Origin: Allobogoriella deserti | GTDB taxonomy: Bacteria; Actinomycetota; Actinomycetes; Actinomycetales; Actinomycetaceae | Length of the DNA: 64,000 nucleotides | NCBI RefSeq assembly: GCF_042680605.1 | Contig: NZ_JBHUEE010000001.1 | Coordinates: 372,001 to 436,000, forward strand | Reading direction: 5' to 3' | In this document: in pieces, positions 1-8,096 of the stretch | Layout: the number at the start of each line of letters is the position of its first letter | How positions within the stretch are numbered: the stretch's first letter is position 1 | Program-made: the position numbers and the translations under genes | The notes under the pieces: generated by a model | Databases searched by the model: none | Seen by the model: the letters and a program-made list of their open reading frames with translations, nothing else | Told to the model about the DNA's origin: nothing

Positions 1-336
1 GCCTCGTTCATGTGCCTGCTGCCTCGCGCTTCGGCGCGGCCGGGTGCTCGTGCCTCGGCCCGACCGCCCCGCGTGCTTCGTCATGAGGCAGTTCCTCGGT
101 CGCTCGTGCCAGACCCAGTCAGCCCGGCGACAAGGACCACCGCCCGCAGGGAGCAGCGGGACCGTGTCGGTGACCGCTGTCACGGGTTGCACGAGTACCC
201 ACGGCGCTGCCGTATGTCGTAGGATAGATCGCTGGGCATGGCTTCACTGTGCTCTCGTTCCGGTTCTGCGCGAGCAGATCGGTGCGGGCGCACACGGTGG
301 AGCGGCACCGGCACACCACCAACCTGAGCGGGAGTA
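1..336. other. Non-coding leader upstream of infA
   Basis: I see no credible gene in these 336 bases. The short open frames here lack ribosome binding sites and recognisable products. In related genomes map usually precedes infA, so its end probably lies just outside the window. A TAGGAT box at 220-225 is a plausible -10 element for the infA operon, giving a leader of roughly 100 nt. The first 100 bases are unusually repetitive in CTCG/GCGC words but form no clean repeat unit. Confidence 0.5.
220..225 (+). promoter_or_regulatory. Candidate -10 box of the infA operon
   Basis: TAGGAT matches the actinobacterial TANNNT -10 consensus and the boxes in front of guaB and sdhC in this window. No convincing -35 is visible 16-19 nt upstream. 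infA starts 111 nt further on, so this would be a leadered transcript. Confidence 0.4.
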
Positions 337-558
337 ATGGCGAAGAAGGACGGCGTCATCGAGATCGAGGGCAGTGTCATCGAGGCACTCCCGAACGCGA
401 TGTTTCGTGTGGAGCTGAGCAACGGCCACAAGGTCCTTGCCCACATCTCCGGCAAGATGCGTCAGCACTACATCCGGATCCTCCCCGAGGACCGGGTCGT
501 CGTCGAACTGAGCCCGTACGACCTCACCCGGGGTCGCATCGTCTACCGCTACAAGTAA
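337..558 (+). CDS. infA: Translation initiation factor IF-1
   Basis: The product is 73 residues, the standard length for IF-1, an S1/OB-fold protein that binds the 30S A site during initiation. The whole sequence is canonical: it opens MAKKDGVIEIEG, has the core VELSNGHKVLAHISGKMR and ends RGRIVYRYK. The ATG at 337 is preceded by a GGGAG ribosome binding site. It is first in the run infA-rpmJ-rpsM-rpsK-rpoA-rplQ, the usual downstream part of the actinobacterial S10/spc/alpha ribosomal region, and is probably cotranscribed with rpmJ 56 nt downstream. Confidence 0.98.
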   Translation: MAKKDGVIEIEGSVIEALPNAMFRVELSNGHKVLAHISGKMRQHYIRILPEDRVVVELSPYDLTRGRIVYRYK

Positions 559-614
559 GCACGCGAGCGAGCGCCGCCGCCCGGGACCCCGGGTCACGCG
601 GCGGCGGAGGAATC

Positions 615-728
615 ATGAAGGTCAAGCCGAGCGTCAAGAAGATCTGCGACAACTGCAAGGTGATCCGCCGTCACGGCCGCGTGATGGTGATCTGCAGCAA
701 CTTGCGGCACAAGCAGCGTCAGGGCTGA
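615..728 (+). CDS. rpmJ: Ribosomal protein L36 (bL36)
   Basis: This 37-residue protein starts MKVKPSVKKICDNC and contains the zinc ribbon pattern of C+ type bL36: Cys11, Cys14, Cys27 and the His/Cys position near residue 32. The C+ form suggests a zinc-binding version. The start ATG at 615 follows a GGAGG site at 606-610. It lies between infA and rpsM, as in most bacteria. Confidence 0.97.
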   Translation: MKVKPSVKKICDNCKVIRRHGRVMVICSNLRHKQRQG

Positions 729-875
729 CAAGCCCTCCGGCCGGGACCGTACGTCCCGGCGCACGCGCATCATCAGCGATCCACGCAGGGACGCAACCCC
801 CGGTTCGGAGGCCGGGGCCCGCCGGCCGGCGGGGGGATGGTGCGGAAGACCTCCGACCCACAACAGGAGTCAAAG

Positions 876-1256
876 TTGGCACGTCTTTCCGGCGTCGACC
901 TCCCGCGCGAGAAGCGCCTCGAGGTCGCACTCACCTACATCTACGGCGTCGGCCGCACCCGCGCCGCCGAGGCGCTCGAGGCGACGGGCGTGAGCCCCGA
1001 CCTGCGCGTCAAGGACATGAGCGACGACGACCTCGTCAAGCTCCGTGACTACATCGAGGGCAACTACCAGGTCGAGGGCGACCTCCGCCGTGAGGTTGCC
1101 GCGGACATCCGCCGCAAGGTCGAGATCGGCTGCTACCAGGGCCTGCGCCACCGCCGCGGCCTGCCGGTCCACGGCCAGCGCACCAAGACCAACGCCCGGT
1201 CCCGCAAGGGCCCGAAGCGCACCGTCGCCGGCAAGAAGAAGGCCGGCAAGAAGTAG
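876..1256 (+). CDS. rpsM: Ribosomal protein S13 (uS13)
   Basis: The protein is 126 residues if translation begins at TTG 876, giving MARLSGVDLPREKR, the universal S13 N-terminus. An AGGAG site lies at 865-869. A longer frame from ATG 837 would add 13 residues (MVRKTSDPQQESK) that no S13 has, so the TTG is preferred. The helix-two-turn-helix and basic C-terminal tail (RGLPVHGQRTKTNARSRKG) are complete. S13 sits in the head of the 30S subunit and contacts the P-site tRNA. Confidence 0.97.
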   Translation: MARLSGVDLPREKRLEVALTYIYGVGRTRAAEALEATGVSPDLRVKDMSDDDLVKLRDYIEGNYQVEGDLRREVAADIRRKVEIGCYQGLRHRRGLPVHGQRTKTNARSRKGPKRTVAGKKKAGKK

Positions 1257-1347
1257 ACGCACAGGGGCCCCGGCCCCCGTGTTCCCCCGACAAGCGGTGG
1301 ACGCACGGTCCTCACCGTGCGGTCCGACGACCTAGGAGCAGACCCGC

Positions 1348-1755
1348 ATGCCACCCAAGACCCGTACGGCCACCGCGGCGCGCAAGCCGCGCCGCAAGGA
1401 GCGCAAGAACGTCGCGCACGGCCACGCCTATATCAAGTCCACCTTCAACAACACCATCGTCACGCTCACGGACCCGCAGGGTGGCGTGATCGCGTGGGCC
1501 TCCTCCGGGCAGGTCGGCTTCAAGGGGTCGCGCAAGTCGACGCCGTTCGCCGCCCAGCTCGCCGCTGAGGCAGCCGCGCGCCGCGCCCAGGAGCACGGCA
1601 TGAAGAAGGTCGACGTCTTCGTCAAGGGTCCCGGCTCCGGCCGTGAGACCGCGATCCGCTCCCTGCAGGCCACCGGCCTCGAGGTGGGCTCGATCCAGGA
1701 CGTCACTCCGCAGGCCCACAACGGCTGCCGGCCCCCCAAGCGTCGCCGCGTCTGA
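1348..1755 (+). CDS. rpsK: Ribosomal protein S11 (uS11)
   Basis: A 135-residue S11 of normal length. It has the basic N-terminus (PPKTRTATAARKPRRKERKN), the core HGHAYIKSTFNNTIVTLTD, and the conserved C-terminal pattern DVTPQAHNGCRPPKRRRV that contacts the 690 loop of 16S rRNA. An AGGAG site at 1334-1338 precedes the ATG. rpsM is 91 nt upstream and rpoA 146 nt downstream, as in the alpha operon. rpsD is not between rpsK and rpoA, so it lies elsewhere, which is common in some actinobacterial lineages. Confidence 0.97.
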   Translation: MPPKTRTATAARKPRRKERKNVAHGHAYIKSTFNNTIVTLTDPQGGVIAWASSGQVGFKGSRKSTPFAAQLAAEAAARRAQEHGMKKVDVFVKGPGSGRETAIRSLQATGLEVGSIQDVTPQAHNGCRPPKRRRV

Positions 1756-1901
1756 GCATTCAGGCGGCTGAGCGTCAGGTGGCGGGCCCACGGCCCACCA
1801 CCCCCACGCGGCCCTCGGGCCGCACCCCTGCCGGACGGACCGAGGCCGGCAGGTCCTCGCATGACGTCATATAGCGGACGTCGGCTGAAAGGAATCCCTC
1901 A

Positions 1902-2927
1902 GTGCTCATCGCCCAGCGCCCCGCACTCACCGAAGAGGTCGTCACCGAACAGCGGTCCCGGTTCACCATCGAGCCGCTCGAGCCCGGTTTCGGCTACACC
2001 CTCGGTAACTCGCTGCGTCGCACCCTGCTGTCCTCCATCCCCGGCGCCGCCGTCACCTCCATCCGGATCGACGGCGTGCTGCACGAGTTCTCCACCGTCG
2101 AGGGGGTCAAGGAGGACGTCACCGAGATCATCCTCAACATCAAGGACGTCGTCGTCTCCTCGGAGAACGACGAGCCGGTCGTGATGTACCTGCGCAAGCA
2201 GGGCCCCGGTGTGGTCACCGCCGGCGACATCACCCCGCCCGCCGGTGTGGAGGTGCACAACCCCGATCACCGGATCGCGACGCTCAACGGCAACGGCAAG
2301 CTCGAGATCGAGCTCACCGTCGAGCGTGGCCGCGGATACGTCTCCGCCGTGCAGAACAAGAGCGCGGACTCGGAGATCGGTCGCATCCCGGTCGACTCGA
2401 TCTACTCGCCGGTCCTCAAGGTGACGTACAAGGTCGAGGCCACCCGTGTCGAGCAGCGCACCGACTTCGACAAGCTGATCGTCGACGTCGAGACCAAGAA
2501 CGCGATCGCCCCGCGCGACGCGCTCGCCTCCGCCGGCAAGACGCTCGTCGAGCTCTTCGGGCTCGCGCGTGAGCTCAACGTCGAGGCCGAGGGCATCGAG
2601 ATCGGCCCGTCACCCACGGACGCCGCGCTCGCGCAGGACCTCGCCCTGCCGATCGAGGACTTGGGGCTGCTCTCCCGCTCCTACAACTGCCTCAAGCGCG
2701 AGGGCATCCACACCGTGGGTGAGCTCGTCGCTCGCTCCGAGGCCGACCTGCTGGACATCCGCAACTTCGGCGCGAAGTCCATCGGGGAGATCAAGGAGAA
2801 GCTCGCCGGTCTCGGTCTGAGCCTGAAGGACAGCCCCGCGGACTTCGACCTCGCCGCCGTCACCGGCGTCGAGGAGGAGGACGACGCCTACGGCGACATC
2901 CAGTTCAGCGACGAGCAGCGCGGCTGA
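1902..2927 (+). CDS. rpoA: DNA-directed RNA polymerase alpha subunit
   Basis: The product is 341 residues from a GTG start (GTG CTC ATC GCC CAG), preceded by GAAAGGAA. The N-terminal assembly domain (residues 1 to about 235) has the hallmark GFGYTLGNSLRRTLLSSIPG. The C-terminal domain (about 255 to 320) has the helix-hairpin-helix core PIEDLGLLSRSYNCLKREG and NFGAKSIGEIKEKLAGLGL, which contacts UP elements and activators. An acidic tail (about residues 320-341) follows, as in other actinobacteria. rplQ follows after 36 nt. Confidence 0.98.
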   Translation: MLIAQRPALTEEVVTEQRSRFTIEPLEPGFGYTLGNSLRRTLLSSIPGAAVTSIRIDGVLHEFSTVEGVKEDVTEIILNIKDVVVSSENDEPVVMYLRKQGPGVVTAGDITPPAGVEVHNPDHRIATLNGNGKLEIELTVERGRGYVSAVQNKSADSEIGRIPVDSIYSPVLKVTYKVEATRVEQRTDFDKLIVDVETKNAIAPRDALASAGKTLVELFGLARELNVEAEGIEIGPSPTDAALAQDLALPIEDLGLLSRSYNCLKREGIHTVGELVARSEADLLDIRNFGAKSIGEIKEKLAGLGLSLKDSPADFDLAAVTGVEEEDDAYGDIQFSDEQRG

Positions 2928-2963
2928 CTCTCACCTCACCCGACACAAGCACCAGGAGTAACC

Positions 2964-3647
2964 ATGCCTACCCCCGCCAAGGGACCCCGTCTGGGTGGCA
3001 GCCCCGCGCACGAGCGTCTCATGCTGGCGAACCTCGCCACGGCGCTCTTCGAGCACAAGCGGATCACCACCACCGAGCACCGCGCCAAGCGTCTGCGGCC
3101 GGTGGCGGAGAAGCTCATCACGCTGGCCAAGCGCGGTGACCTGCACGCCCGCCGCAAGGTGATGACGACCGTGCGACGCAAGGACATTGTCGCCGAGCTC
3201 TTCGAGGAGACGGCGCCGAAGTTCGCCGAGCGCAACGGCGGCTACACCCGCATCACCAAGGTCGGCCCCCGCAAGGGCGACAATGCCCCGATGGCGGTCA
3301 TCGAGCTCGTTCTCGAGCCGGTGAGCCCCAAGCAGGCGACCGTGCGTGAGGCCGAGAAGGCCGCCGAGCGTGCGGCCTCCGCTGAGCAGACCGCGGAGAC
3401 CGAGACGCAGGCAGAGGCCGCGGAGACGGCTCCGGCCCCGGCCGCGGAGGAGACCGCGGACGCGACGGCCGAAGCTGTCGAGGCCGAGGCGCCCGGCGAG
3501 CAGGGCTCGGCAACCGAGGCCGTCGAGGCCTCCGAGACGGTCGAGGCCCAGCAGGACGCGGCCGAGCAGGCGGCCGCCGCGACCGACGATCAGGCCGCGG
3601 ATGCCCAGGCCGGCCAGGCCGAGGGTGACGTCGACCCACGACGCTGA
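2964..3647 (+). CDS. rplQ: Ribosomal protein L17 with long acidic C-terminal tail (bL17)
   Basis: Residues 1 to about 118 are a normal bL17 (PTPAKGPRLGGSPAHERLML, then RRKDIVAELFEETAPKFAERNGGYTRI in pieces). The remaining roughly 110 residues are a low-complexity Ala/Glu/Thr-rich extension, so the protein is 227 residues against about 120 in E. coli. Extended L17 tails occur in other actinobacteria. The tail is strongly acidic and probably disordered, and its role is unknown. An AGGAG site precedes the ATG. The gene ends the operon, followed at 3658 by a strong hairpin terminator. Confidence 0.96.
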   Translation: MPTPAKGPRLGGSPAHERLMLANLATALFEHKRITTTEHRAKRLRPVAEKLITLAKRGDLHARRKVMTTVRRKDIVAELFEETAPKFAERNGGYTRITKVGPRKGDNAPMAVIELVLEPVSPKQATVREAEKAAERAASAEQTAETETQAEAAETAPAPAAEETADATAEAVEAEAPGEQGSATEAVEASETVEAQQDAAEQAAAATDDQAADAQAGQAEGDVDPRR

Positions 3648-3657
3648 GCCACACCTG

Positions 3658-3698
3658 AGCACGAGGGCCCGGACCGGCACGGTCCGGGCCCTCGTGCT
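3658..3698. terminator. Strong bidirectional hairpin between rplQ and the TetR gene
   Basis: An 18-bp perfect stem (3658-3675 with 3681-3698) surrounds the five-base loop GGCAC. The arms carry AGCACGAGGGCCCGGACC and its exact complement. There is no long T-tract, as is usual in high-GC actinobacteria. It lies between the convergent ends of rplQ and the TetR-family gene and would serve both. Confidence 0.85.
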
Positions 3699-3722
3699 GT
3701 CTCGCACCTGCGTCCCTGCGGC

Positions 3723-4565
3723 TCAGCCGCGTCTGTCGAGCTCGCGCTCCAGGCCGTCCAGCAGCAACCGCAGACCGAAGCGGAACGTCTGCTCCCACCC
3801 GGCGTCGAAGGTGTCCTCGGACATCCCGGCCATCGTCGGGTAGTCGCCGGAGTTCATGGCCCGCTCGAGGAAGGGCAGTTGCGCGGACCAGAACTCCTCG
3901 TCGCTCATGCCCGCCTCCGCCACGGCGGCGTTGTACTGGATCTCCTGGCGGACCGTGCCGGTGACGTAGCCGTCAACGGTGGAGACGATCATCATCTTCT
4001 CCTGGTCGCTCAGGGGGAGGCCGGCCAGCTGGGACATGAGCAGCTCCATTCCGCCGGTACTGCTCGGGCCGAGGACGGGCCGGGTCCAGTTGACCTGCAT
4101 GAGCCACGGATGCGCGAGGTAGAGCTCGCGTCCGCCGACGGCGTTCCGCTCCAGCACCTCACGCCACGGCCTGTCCGCGTAGTCCTCCCGGGGGCCTGGG
4201 GCGCTGAGCCGGTCGAGCATGAGATCGAGCAGCACGGCCTTGTCGGGAACGTACCGGTAGAGCGACATGGTGCCCACGTCGAGGTCGCGCGCGAGCCGGC
4301 GCATGGACAGCGCATCCAGCCCTTCGGCGTCGGCGATCGTGATGGCGGTCTCGACGATCCGCTCGAGCGTCAGCGTTCTGCGCGGCCCCCTCGACGGCTC
4401 GGGCAATCCGTGCCACAGCAGCTCGAGACTGCGGGTGACCCGTTCCTTCTCACGGGAGACCGCGTCGGACTGCTCGGTGCGCACCTGTGTCAGACCGCGC
4501 CGCGCCGCATCGACGACGGTGCGCCCCGGGTGCGGTTGTTCGTTCTCCTCACGCATCACCGACAT
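3723..4565 (-). CDS. TetR family transcriptional regulator
   Basis: A 280-residue TetR-type repressor. The helix-turn-helix domain lies at about residues 66-112, with recognition-helix region DLDVGTMSLYRYVPDKAVLL. The remainder is an alpha-helical ligand domain resembling the TetR_C_1 type, found in regulators of drug efflux. It is divergent from a two-gene drug-type ABC exporter whose promoter contains an inverted repeat, so it most likely represses that exporter and possibly itself. The N-terminal 50 residues before the DNA-binding domain are longer than usual; an ATG at 4556 or later could be the real start. Confidence 0.88.
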   Translation of the reverse strand: MSVMREENEQPHPGRTVVDAARRGLTQVRTEQSDAVSREKERVTRSLELLWHGLPEPSRGPRRTLTLERIVETAITIADAEGLDALSMRRLARDLDVGTMSLYRYVPDKAVLLDLMLDRLSAPGPREDYADRPWREVLERNAVGGRELYLAHPWLMQVNWTRPVLGPSSTGGMELLMSQLAGLPLSDQEKMMIVSTVDGYVTGTVRQEIQYNAAVAEAGMSDEEFWSAQLPFLERAMNSGDYPTMAGMSEDTFDAGWEQTFRFGLRLLLDGLERELDRRG

Positions 4566-4581
4566 GGTACTTGCCTACTGC

Positions 4582-4616
4582 GTACGGTGTCCGCTAGCTT
4601 GGTGCGTACACCGTAC
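4582..4616. promoter_or_regulatory. Inverted-repeat operator and promoter between tetR and the ABC exporter
   Basis: GTACGGTGT (4582-4590) and ACACCGTAC (4608-4616) are exact inverted copies separated by 17 nt. The spacer holds TAGCTT (4595-4600), a likely -10 box for the exporter. A repressor bound here would cover the promoter. The symmetry and position suit the adjacent TetR regulator; binding is inferred. Confidence 0.65.
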
Positions 4617-4629
4617 CCAGGAGGTTCCC

Positions 4630-5664
4630 GTGCCCCCCACCCCGTTCGGGCTCGCCGTCGAAGCGGAAGGGCTCACCAAGCGCTACGGCGACAACCTCGC
4701 CCTCGACGGCGTCGACCTCGCCGTTCCCCGCGGCACCGTCCACGGGCTGCTCGGCCCGAACGGCGCCGGCAAGACCACGACGGTCCGCATCCTCACCACC
4801 CTCACCCGGCCCGACGGTGGCCGCGCCCACGTCGTCGGACACGACGTCGCCAGCGCCCCGCGTCAGGTCCGACGCGTCATCGGCCTGACCGGCCAGCAGA
4901 CCACCGTCGACGACCTGCTCACCGCCCGGCAGAACCTCACGATGTTCGGCCGGCTCTTCCGGCTCGACAAGGCCGCCGCGCAGCGCCGTGCCGCCGAGCT
5001 GCTCGAGCAGTTCAGCCTCGCCGAAGCCGCCGACCGTGCGCCGAAGAAGTTCTCCGGCGGCATGCGGCGCCGGCTCGACCTCGCGGCCAGCATGATCCTC
5101 GCCCCGGCCGTGCTCTTCCTCGACGAGCCGACAACCGGCCTGGACCCCGCCGGCCGTCGCGAGGTCTGGCAGGCCGTCCGCGAGCTCGCCGCCGCCGGCA
5201 CCACGGTCCTGCTCACGACGCACTACCTCGACGAGGCCGACCAGCTCTGCGACCGGATCAGCGTCATCGACCACGGCCAGAACTTCGTCGAGGACACCCC
5301 GGCCGGCCTCAAGCGCCGGATCGGAGACGATCGCCTCGAGATCGTCGTCGCCGACCCTGCCGACCTCGGCGCGGTCGCCCGGCTCGTCGCACGGGCCGCC
5401 ACCGCCGAGCCGGTCGTGGACGAGACCGCGAGCACGGTCGGCGCGCCGGTTCCCGACGGCGTCCGGGCCCTGACCGAGGTCGCCGCCGAGCTGCGGTCCT
5501 CGGGACTGGAGGTGGCCGACATCGGGCTGCGCCGTCCCACACTCGACGAGGCTTTCCTCCAGCTCACGGGCCAACGCCCGGAGCCGATGTCCGCATCCAC
5601 AGCCGCGTCCGCACCGAAGCCTGCCGGCGCATCCGCGTCCGGCATCCCCGAGGAGACCCGATGA
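4630..5664 (+). CDS. ABC exporter ATP-binding protein, DrrA (daunorubicin resistance) type
   Basis: A 344-residue ATPase from GTG 4630, preceded by AGGAGG at 4619-4624. Walker A GPNGAGKT is at residues 42-49, the signature FSGGM at 141-145 and Walker B VLFLDEP at 161-167, with the switch His in LLTTHYLDEADQLCD. The 100-residue tail after the ATPase core (ending in LRRPTLDEAFLQLTGQ) is typical of DrrA-like efflux ATPases. The stop overlaps the start of the permease by ATGA, so the two are translationally coupled. Substrate is unknown; drug or lipid export under TetR control is the best guess. Confidence 0.92.
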   Translation: MPPTPFGLAVEAEGLTKRYGDNLALDGVDLAVPRGTVHGLLGPNGAGKTTTVRILTTLTRPDGGRAHVVGHDVASAPRQVRRVIGLTGQQTTVDDLLTARQNLTMFGRLFRLDKAAAQRRAAELLEQFSLAEAADRAPKKFSGGMRRRLDLAASMILAPAVLFLDEPTTGLDPAGRREVWQAVRELAAAGTTVLLTTHYLDEADQLCDRISVIDHGQNFVEDTPAGLKRRIGDDRLEIVVADPADLGAVARLVARAATAEPVVDETASTVGAPVPDGVRALTEVAAELRSSGLEVADIGLRRPTLDEAFLQLTGQRPEPMSASTAASAPKPAGASASGIPEETR

Positions 5665-6512
5665 CCACCGCCGCACTGGCACAGCCCCACGACGACACCC
5701 TGGTCAGCCGCCTGAGATGGGCGGCCCGCGACTGCTGGACCATCGTGCTCCAGGAGTTCACCCACCTGCTACGTCAACCGTCCACCTTCGCCTGGCAGCT
5801 CGGCATGCCCGTGGTCATGGTGCTGATGTTCGTCTATGTCTTCGGCAGCGCCATGGACGTCACCGGCATGGGGGCCGGCGTCGGGTACATCGACTACGCG
5901 ATGCCCGGCATGTTCGCCATGACGGTGGCATTCGGGTTCATGAACACTGCCTACGCCGTGACGCTGAACAAGGAGAAGGGGTTCATGGACCGGTTCCGGT
6001 CCATGCCGATGTCCTCCTCCGCCGTCGTCACCGGCCGCGGGGTGGCCGACGTCATCCAGGCGGCCCTCGACCTGGTGGTGATCGTCGCGATCGCCCTCAT
6101 CGTCGGGTGGCGCCCGGGCGGAAACCTGGCTGAGACGCTCGCCGCTTTCGCGCTCCTGCTCTGGCTGCGGCTGGCCCTGATCTTCATCGGCATCTACCTC
6201 GGACTGCGGTTGAAGAACACCGAGGCCGCGGGCAGCCTGTTCGCCGTGGCCTTCCCGTTCGGGTTCATCTCCTCGGTCTTCGCCCCGCCGGAGATGATGC
6301 CCGGCTGGCTCGGCGCCGTCGCCGCGTGGAACCCTGTCTCCTCCACCGCCGGCGCGATCCGCGAGCTCTTCCACACCCCGGGGACCGAGGCAGCGGCCGG
6401 CGGCTACTGGATCGCCGAGCACGCGATCGGCGGTGCCCTCCTCTGGCCGGCGGTGATCATGGCGATCTTCATCCCGCTGGCGGTCCGGCAGTTCCAGAAC
6501 CTCAGCCGCTGA
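5661..6512 (+). CDS. ABC-2 type exporter permease, DrrB type
   Basis: A 283-residue integral membrane protein with about six hydrophobic segments, starting around residue 45 (FAWQLGMPVVMVLMFVYVFG). It contains the ABC2 permease region AMTVAFGFMNTAYAVTLNKE followed by GFMDRFRSMPMSSSAVVTGR, typical of DrrB proteins. The start ATG overlaps the ATPase stop by 4 nt. A much longer open frame runs upstream of it but is a shadow of the ATPase gene. Together with the preceding gene it forms a complete exporter of two ATPases and two permeases. Confidence 0.92.
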   Translation: MTTAALAQPHDDTLVSRLRWAARDCWTIVLQEFTHLLRQPSTFAWQLGMPVVMVLMFVYVFGSAMDVTGMGAGVGYIDYAMPGMFAMTVAFGFMNTAYAVTLNKEKGFMDRFRSMPMSSSAVVTGRGVADVIQAALDLVVIVAIALIVGWRPGGNLAETLAAFALLLWLRLALIFIGIYLGLRLKNTEAAGSLFAVAFPFGFISSVFAPPEMMPGWLGAVAAWNPVSSTAGAIRELFHTPGTEAAAGGYWIAEHAIGGALLWPAVIMAIFIPLAVRQFQNLSR

Positions 6513-6519
6513 CCGCACG

Positions 6520-6525
6520 TACCCT
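6520..6525 (+). promoter_or_regulatory. -10 box for a leaderless hydrolase transcript
   Basis: TACCCT ends 6 nt before the ATG at 6532 and there is no Shine-Dalgarno sequence, so transcription and translation probably begin at the same base. Confidence 0.5.
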
Positions 6526-6531
6526 GACCGC

Positions 6532-7263
6532 ATGTCCGGCGCCGTCGTCCTCATCCACGGGATCCGCGGGGCGTCGACGATCTGGCGGCAACAGCTGGCA
6601 GCCCTGGAACGGGCCGGCATCCCCGCTCTGGCGCCGGACCTGCCAGGGCACGGCAGCCGCCGCGGCACGGATTTCACGGTCGAGGCGGCTATGGAGGTCA
6701 TCGACCGGGCCGCCGGCGAGCTCGCCGACCGTGGCCCGGTGCTCGTGGCCGGAATCTCGCTCGGCGGTTACCTGGTGCTGCACTGGGCCGCCCGGCCGAC
6801 CTCGAGGCCTGCGGGTGTTCTGGCCGCGTCCTGCTGCACCCAGCCGCGGGGCGTCGGTCTGGCTGCATACCGGCGGGTGGCACAGGCCGTGGCGCGGCTT
6901 CCGGACGGTGGCGCCCATCTCAGCGACACCCTCTCCCGCCGCCTCCTCCCGGACCAGGGCTACACCGACCTGGTCGCCGGCGGCGTCGCCGTCGAGGTGA
7001 TGGTCCCGGGACTGACTGCCATGGCCGGCGTCGACACCGAGCAGGACATCAGAGCGATCGAGGCGCCTGTGTGGTTCGTCAACGGCCGGCTCGATCACTT
7101 CCGCATCCACGAGCGTCGGTTCGTGCGGGCCGCCTCCGACGGCCGCCTCGTGCTCATCCCTGGGGCGACGCATCTCGTCTCCCTGACGCACCCGGTGGCC
7201 TTCAACCGCGTGCTCTTGGAATTCGCTGGCGATCTCGCCCGCCGGGACACGACCATGGCCTGA
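6532..7263 (+). CDS. Alpha/beta hydrolase
   Basis: A 243-residue alpha/beta-hydrolase-fold protein. The oxyanion region is VLIHGIRGASTIW, the nucleophile elbow is GISLGG (Ser76), and a late GATHLVSLTHP supplies the likely catalytic His. No signal peptide is present, so it is cytoplasmic. Substrate cannot be predicted. The start has a TACCCT box 6 nt upstream rather than a ribosome site. The stop codon overlaps the start of the following SDR gene by one base (TGATG), so the two are coupled. Confidence 0.85.
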   Translation: MSGAVVLIHGIRGASTIWRQQLAALERAGIPALAPDLPGHGSRRGTDFTVEAAMEVIDRAAGELADRGPVLVAGISLGGYLVLHWAARPTSRPAGVLAASCCTQPRGVGLAAYRRVAQAVARLPDGGAHLSDTLSRRLLPDQGYTDLVAGGVAVEVMVPGLTAMAGVDTEQDIRAIEAPVWFVNGRLDHFRIHERRFVRAASDGRLVLIPGATHLVSLTHPVAFNRVLLEFAGDLARRDTTMA

Positions 7264-8069
7264 TGACCACCCTGCCCTTGTCCGGACGGACCGCGCTCGT
7301 CACAGGCGCCGGCCGGCGGGCCGGTATCGGGTTCGCCGTCGCCACGCGGATAGCCGAGATGGGGGCTGACCTCGTGCTCCACCATCACGGTCCGCACGAT
7401 GACGACCAGCCCTGGGGACGTGACGACCTCGCCGCTGTGCGTGCCGCGCTCAGCGAGCACATGGCCGAGGGTGCGCGGCTCCGCGACGTCGCCGCCGACC
7501 TCGCCGACCCGGATGAGCCCGGCCGTGTCGTCGCGGAGGCCGCCGCGCTGACCGGGCATCTCGACATCCTCGTGTGTAACCAGGCCAGGTCCGGCGGCGA
7601 CGGCGCGCTCGCCGAGATCGGCGTGGATCAGCTCGACGCGCACTGGCAGGTCAACGCCCGTGCCACGCTGCTGCTCACGCAGGCCTTCGCCGACCGTCAC
7701 GACGGCCGCGAGGGTGGCCGGGTGGTCTGGATGACCTCCGGTCAGCAGCTCGGCCCGTTGCGCGGCGAGGTCGCCTACGCCGCGTCGAAGGCCGCCCTGG
7801 CGGGCCTGACCGCCACCGTCGCCGACGAGCTCATCGATCAGGGCATCATCCTCAACACCGTCAACCCCGGCCCCGTGGACACGGGCTTCCTCGGTCGCGG
7901 CGTATGGCTTCCGGACGAGGTGCTCGACGACGTGGAGTCACGGTTCCCGACCGGGCGGGTCGGCCGGCCCGACGACCCGGCGCGCCTGATCGCCTGGCTC
8001 GTCAGCGACGAGGGCCGGTGGGTGGTCGGTCAGGTGCTCAACACCGAGGGCGGCTTCCGCCGCAGCTGA
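7263..8069 (+). CDS. Short-chain dehydrogenase/reductase
   Basis: A 268-residue classical SDR. The cofactor motif is TGAGRRAGIG (about residues 14-23), with CNQA (105-108) replacing the usual NNAG, and the catalytic triad is Ser159, Tyr172 and Lys176 (YAASK). The C-terminal part has NPGPVDTGF. The histidine- and aspartate-rich loop at 40-53 (HHHGPHDDDQPW) sits where NADP specificity is set. It resembles 3-oxoacyl-ACP reductase (FabG-like) proteins, but the exact substrate is unknown. It is coupled to the upstream hydrolase and ends convergently with the ROK gene. Confidence 0.87.
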   Translation: MTTLPLSGRTALVTGAGRRAGIGFAVATRIAEMGADLVLHHHGPHDDDQPWGRDDLAAVRAALSEHMAEGARLRDVAADLADPDEPGRVVAEAAALTGHLDILVCNQARSGGDGALAEIGVDQLDAHWQVNARATLLLTQAFADRHDGREGGRVVWMTSGQQLGPLRGEVAYAASKAALAGLTATVADELIDQGIILNTVNPGPVDTGFLGRGVWLPDEVLDDVESRFPTGRVGRPDDPARLIAWLVSDEGRWVVGQVLNTEGGFRRS

Positions 8070-8096
8070 GGGTTCCTGCGTCGTCGTGGAGCGACT

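Noticed and set aside
3879..5660. Upstream extension of the DrrB permease frame (about 590 codons)
   Set aside because: It is an Arg/Pro-rich shadow of the TetR and ATPase genes; the real start is ATG 5661, overlapping the ATPase stop.
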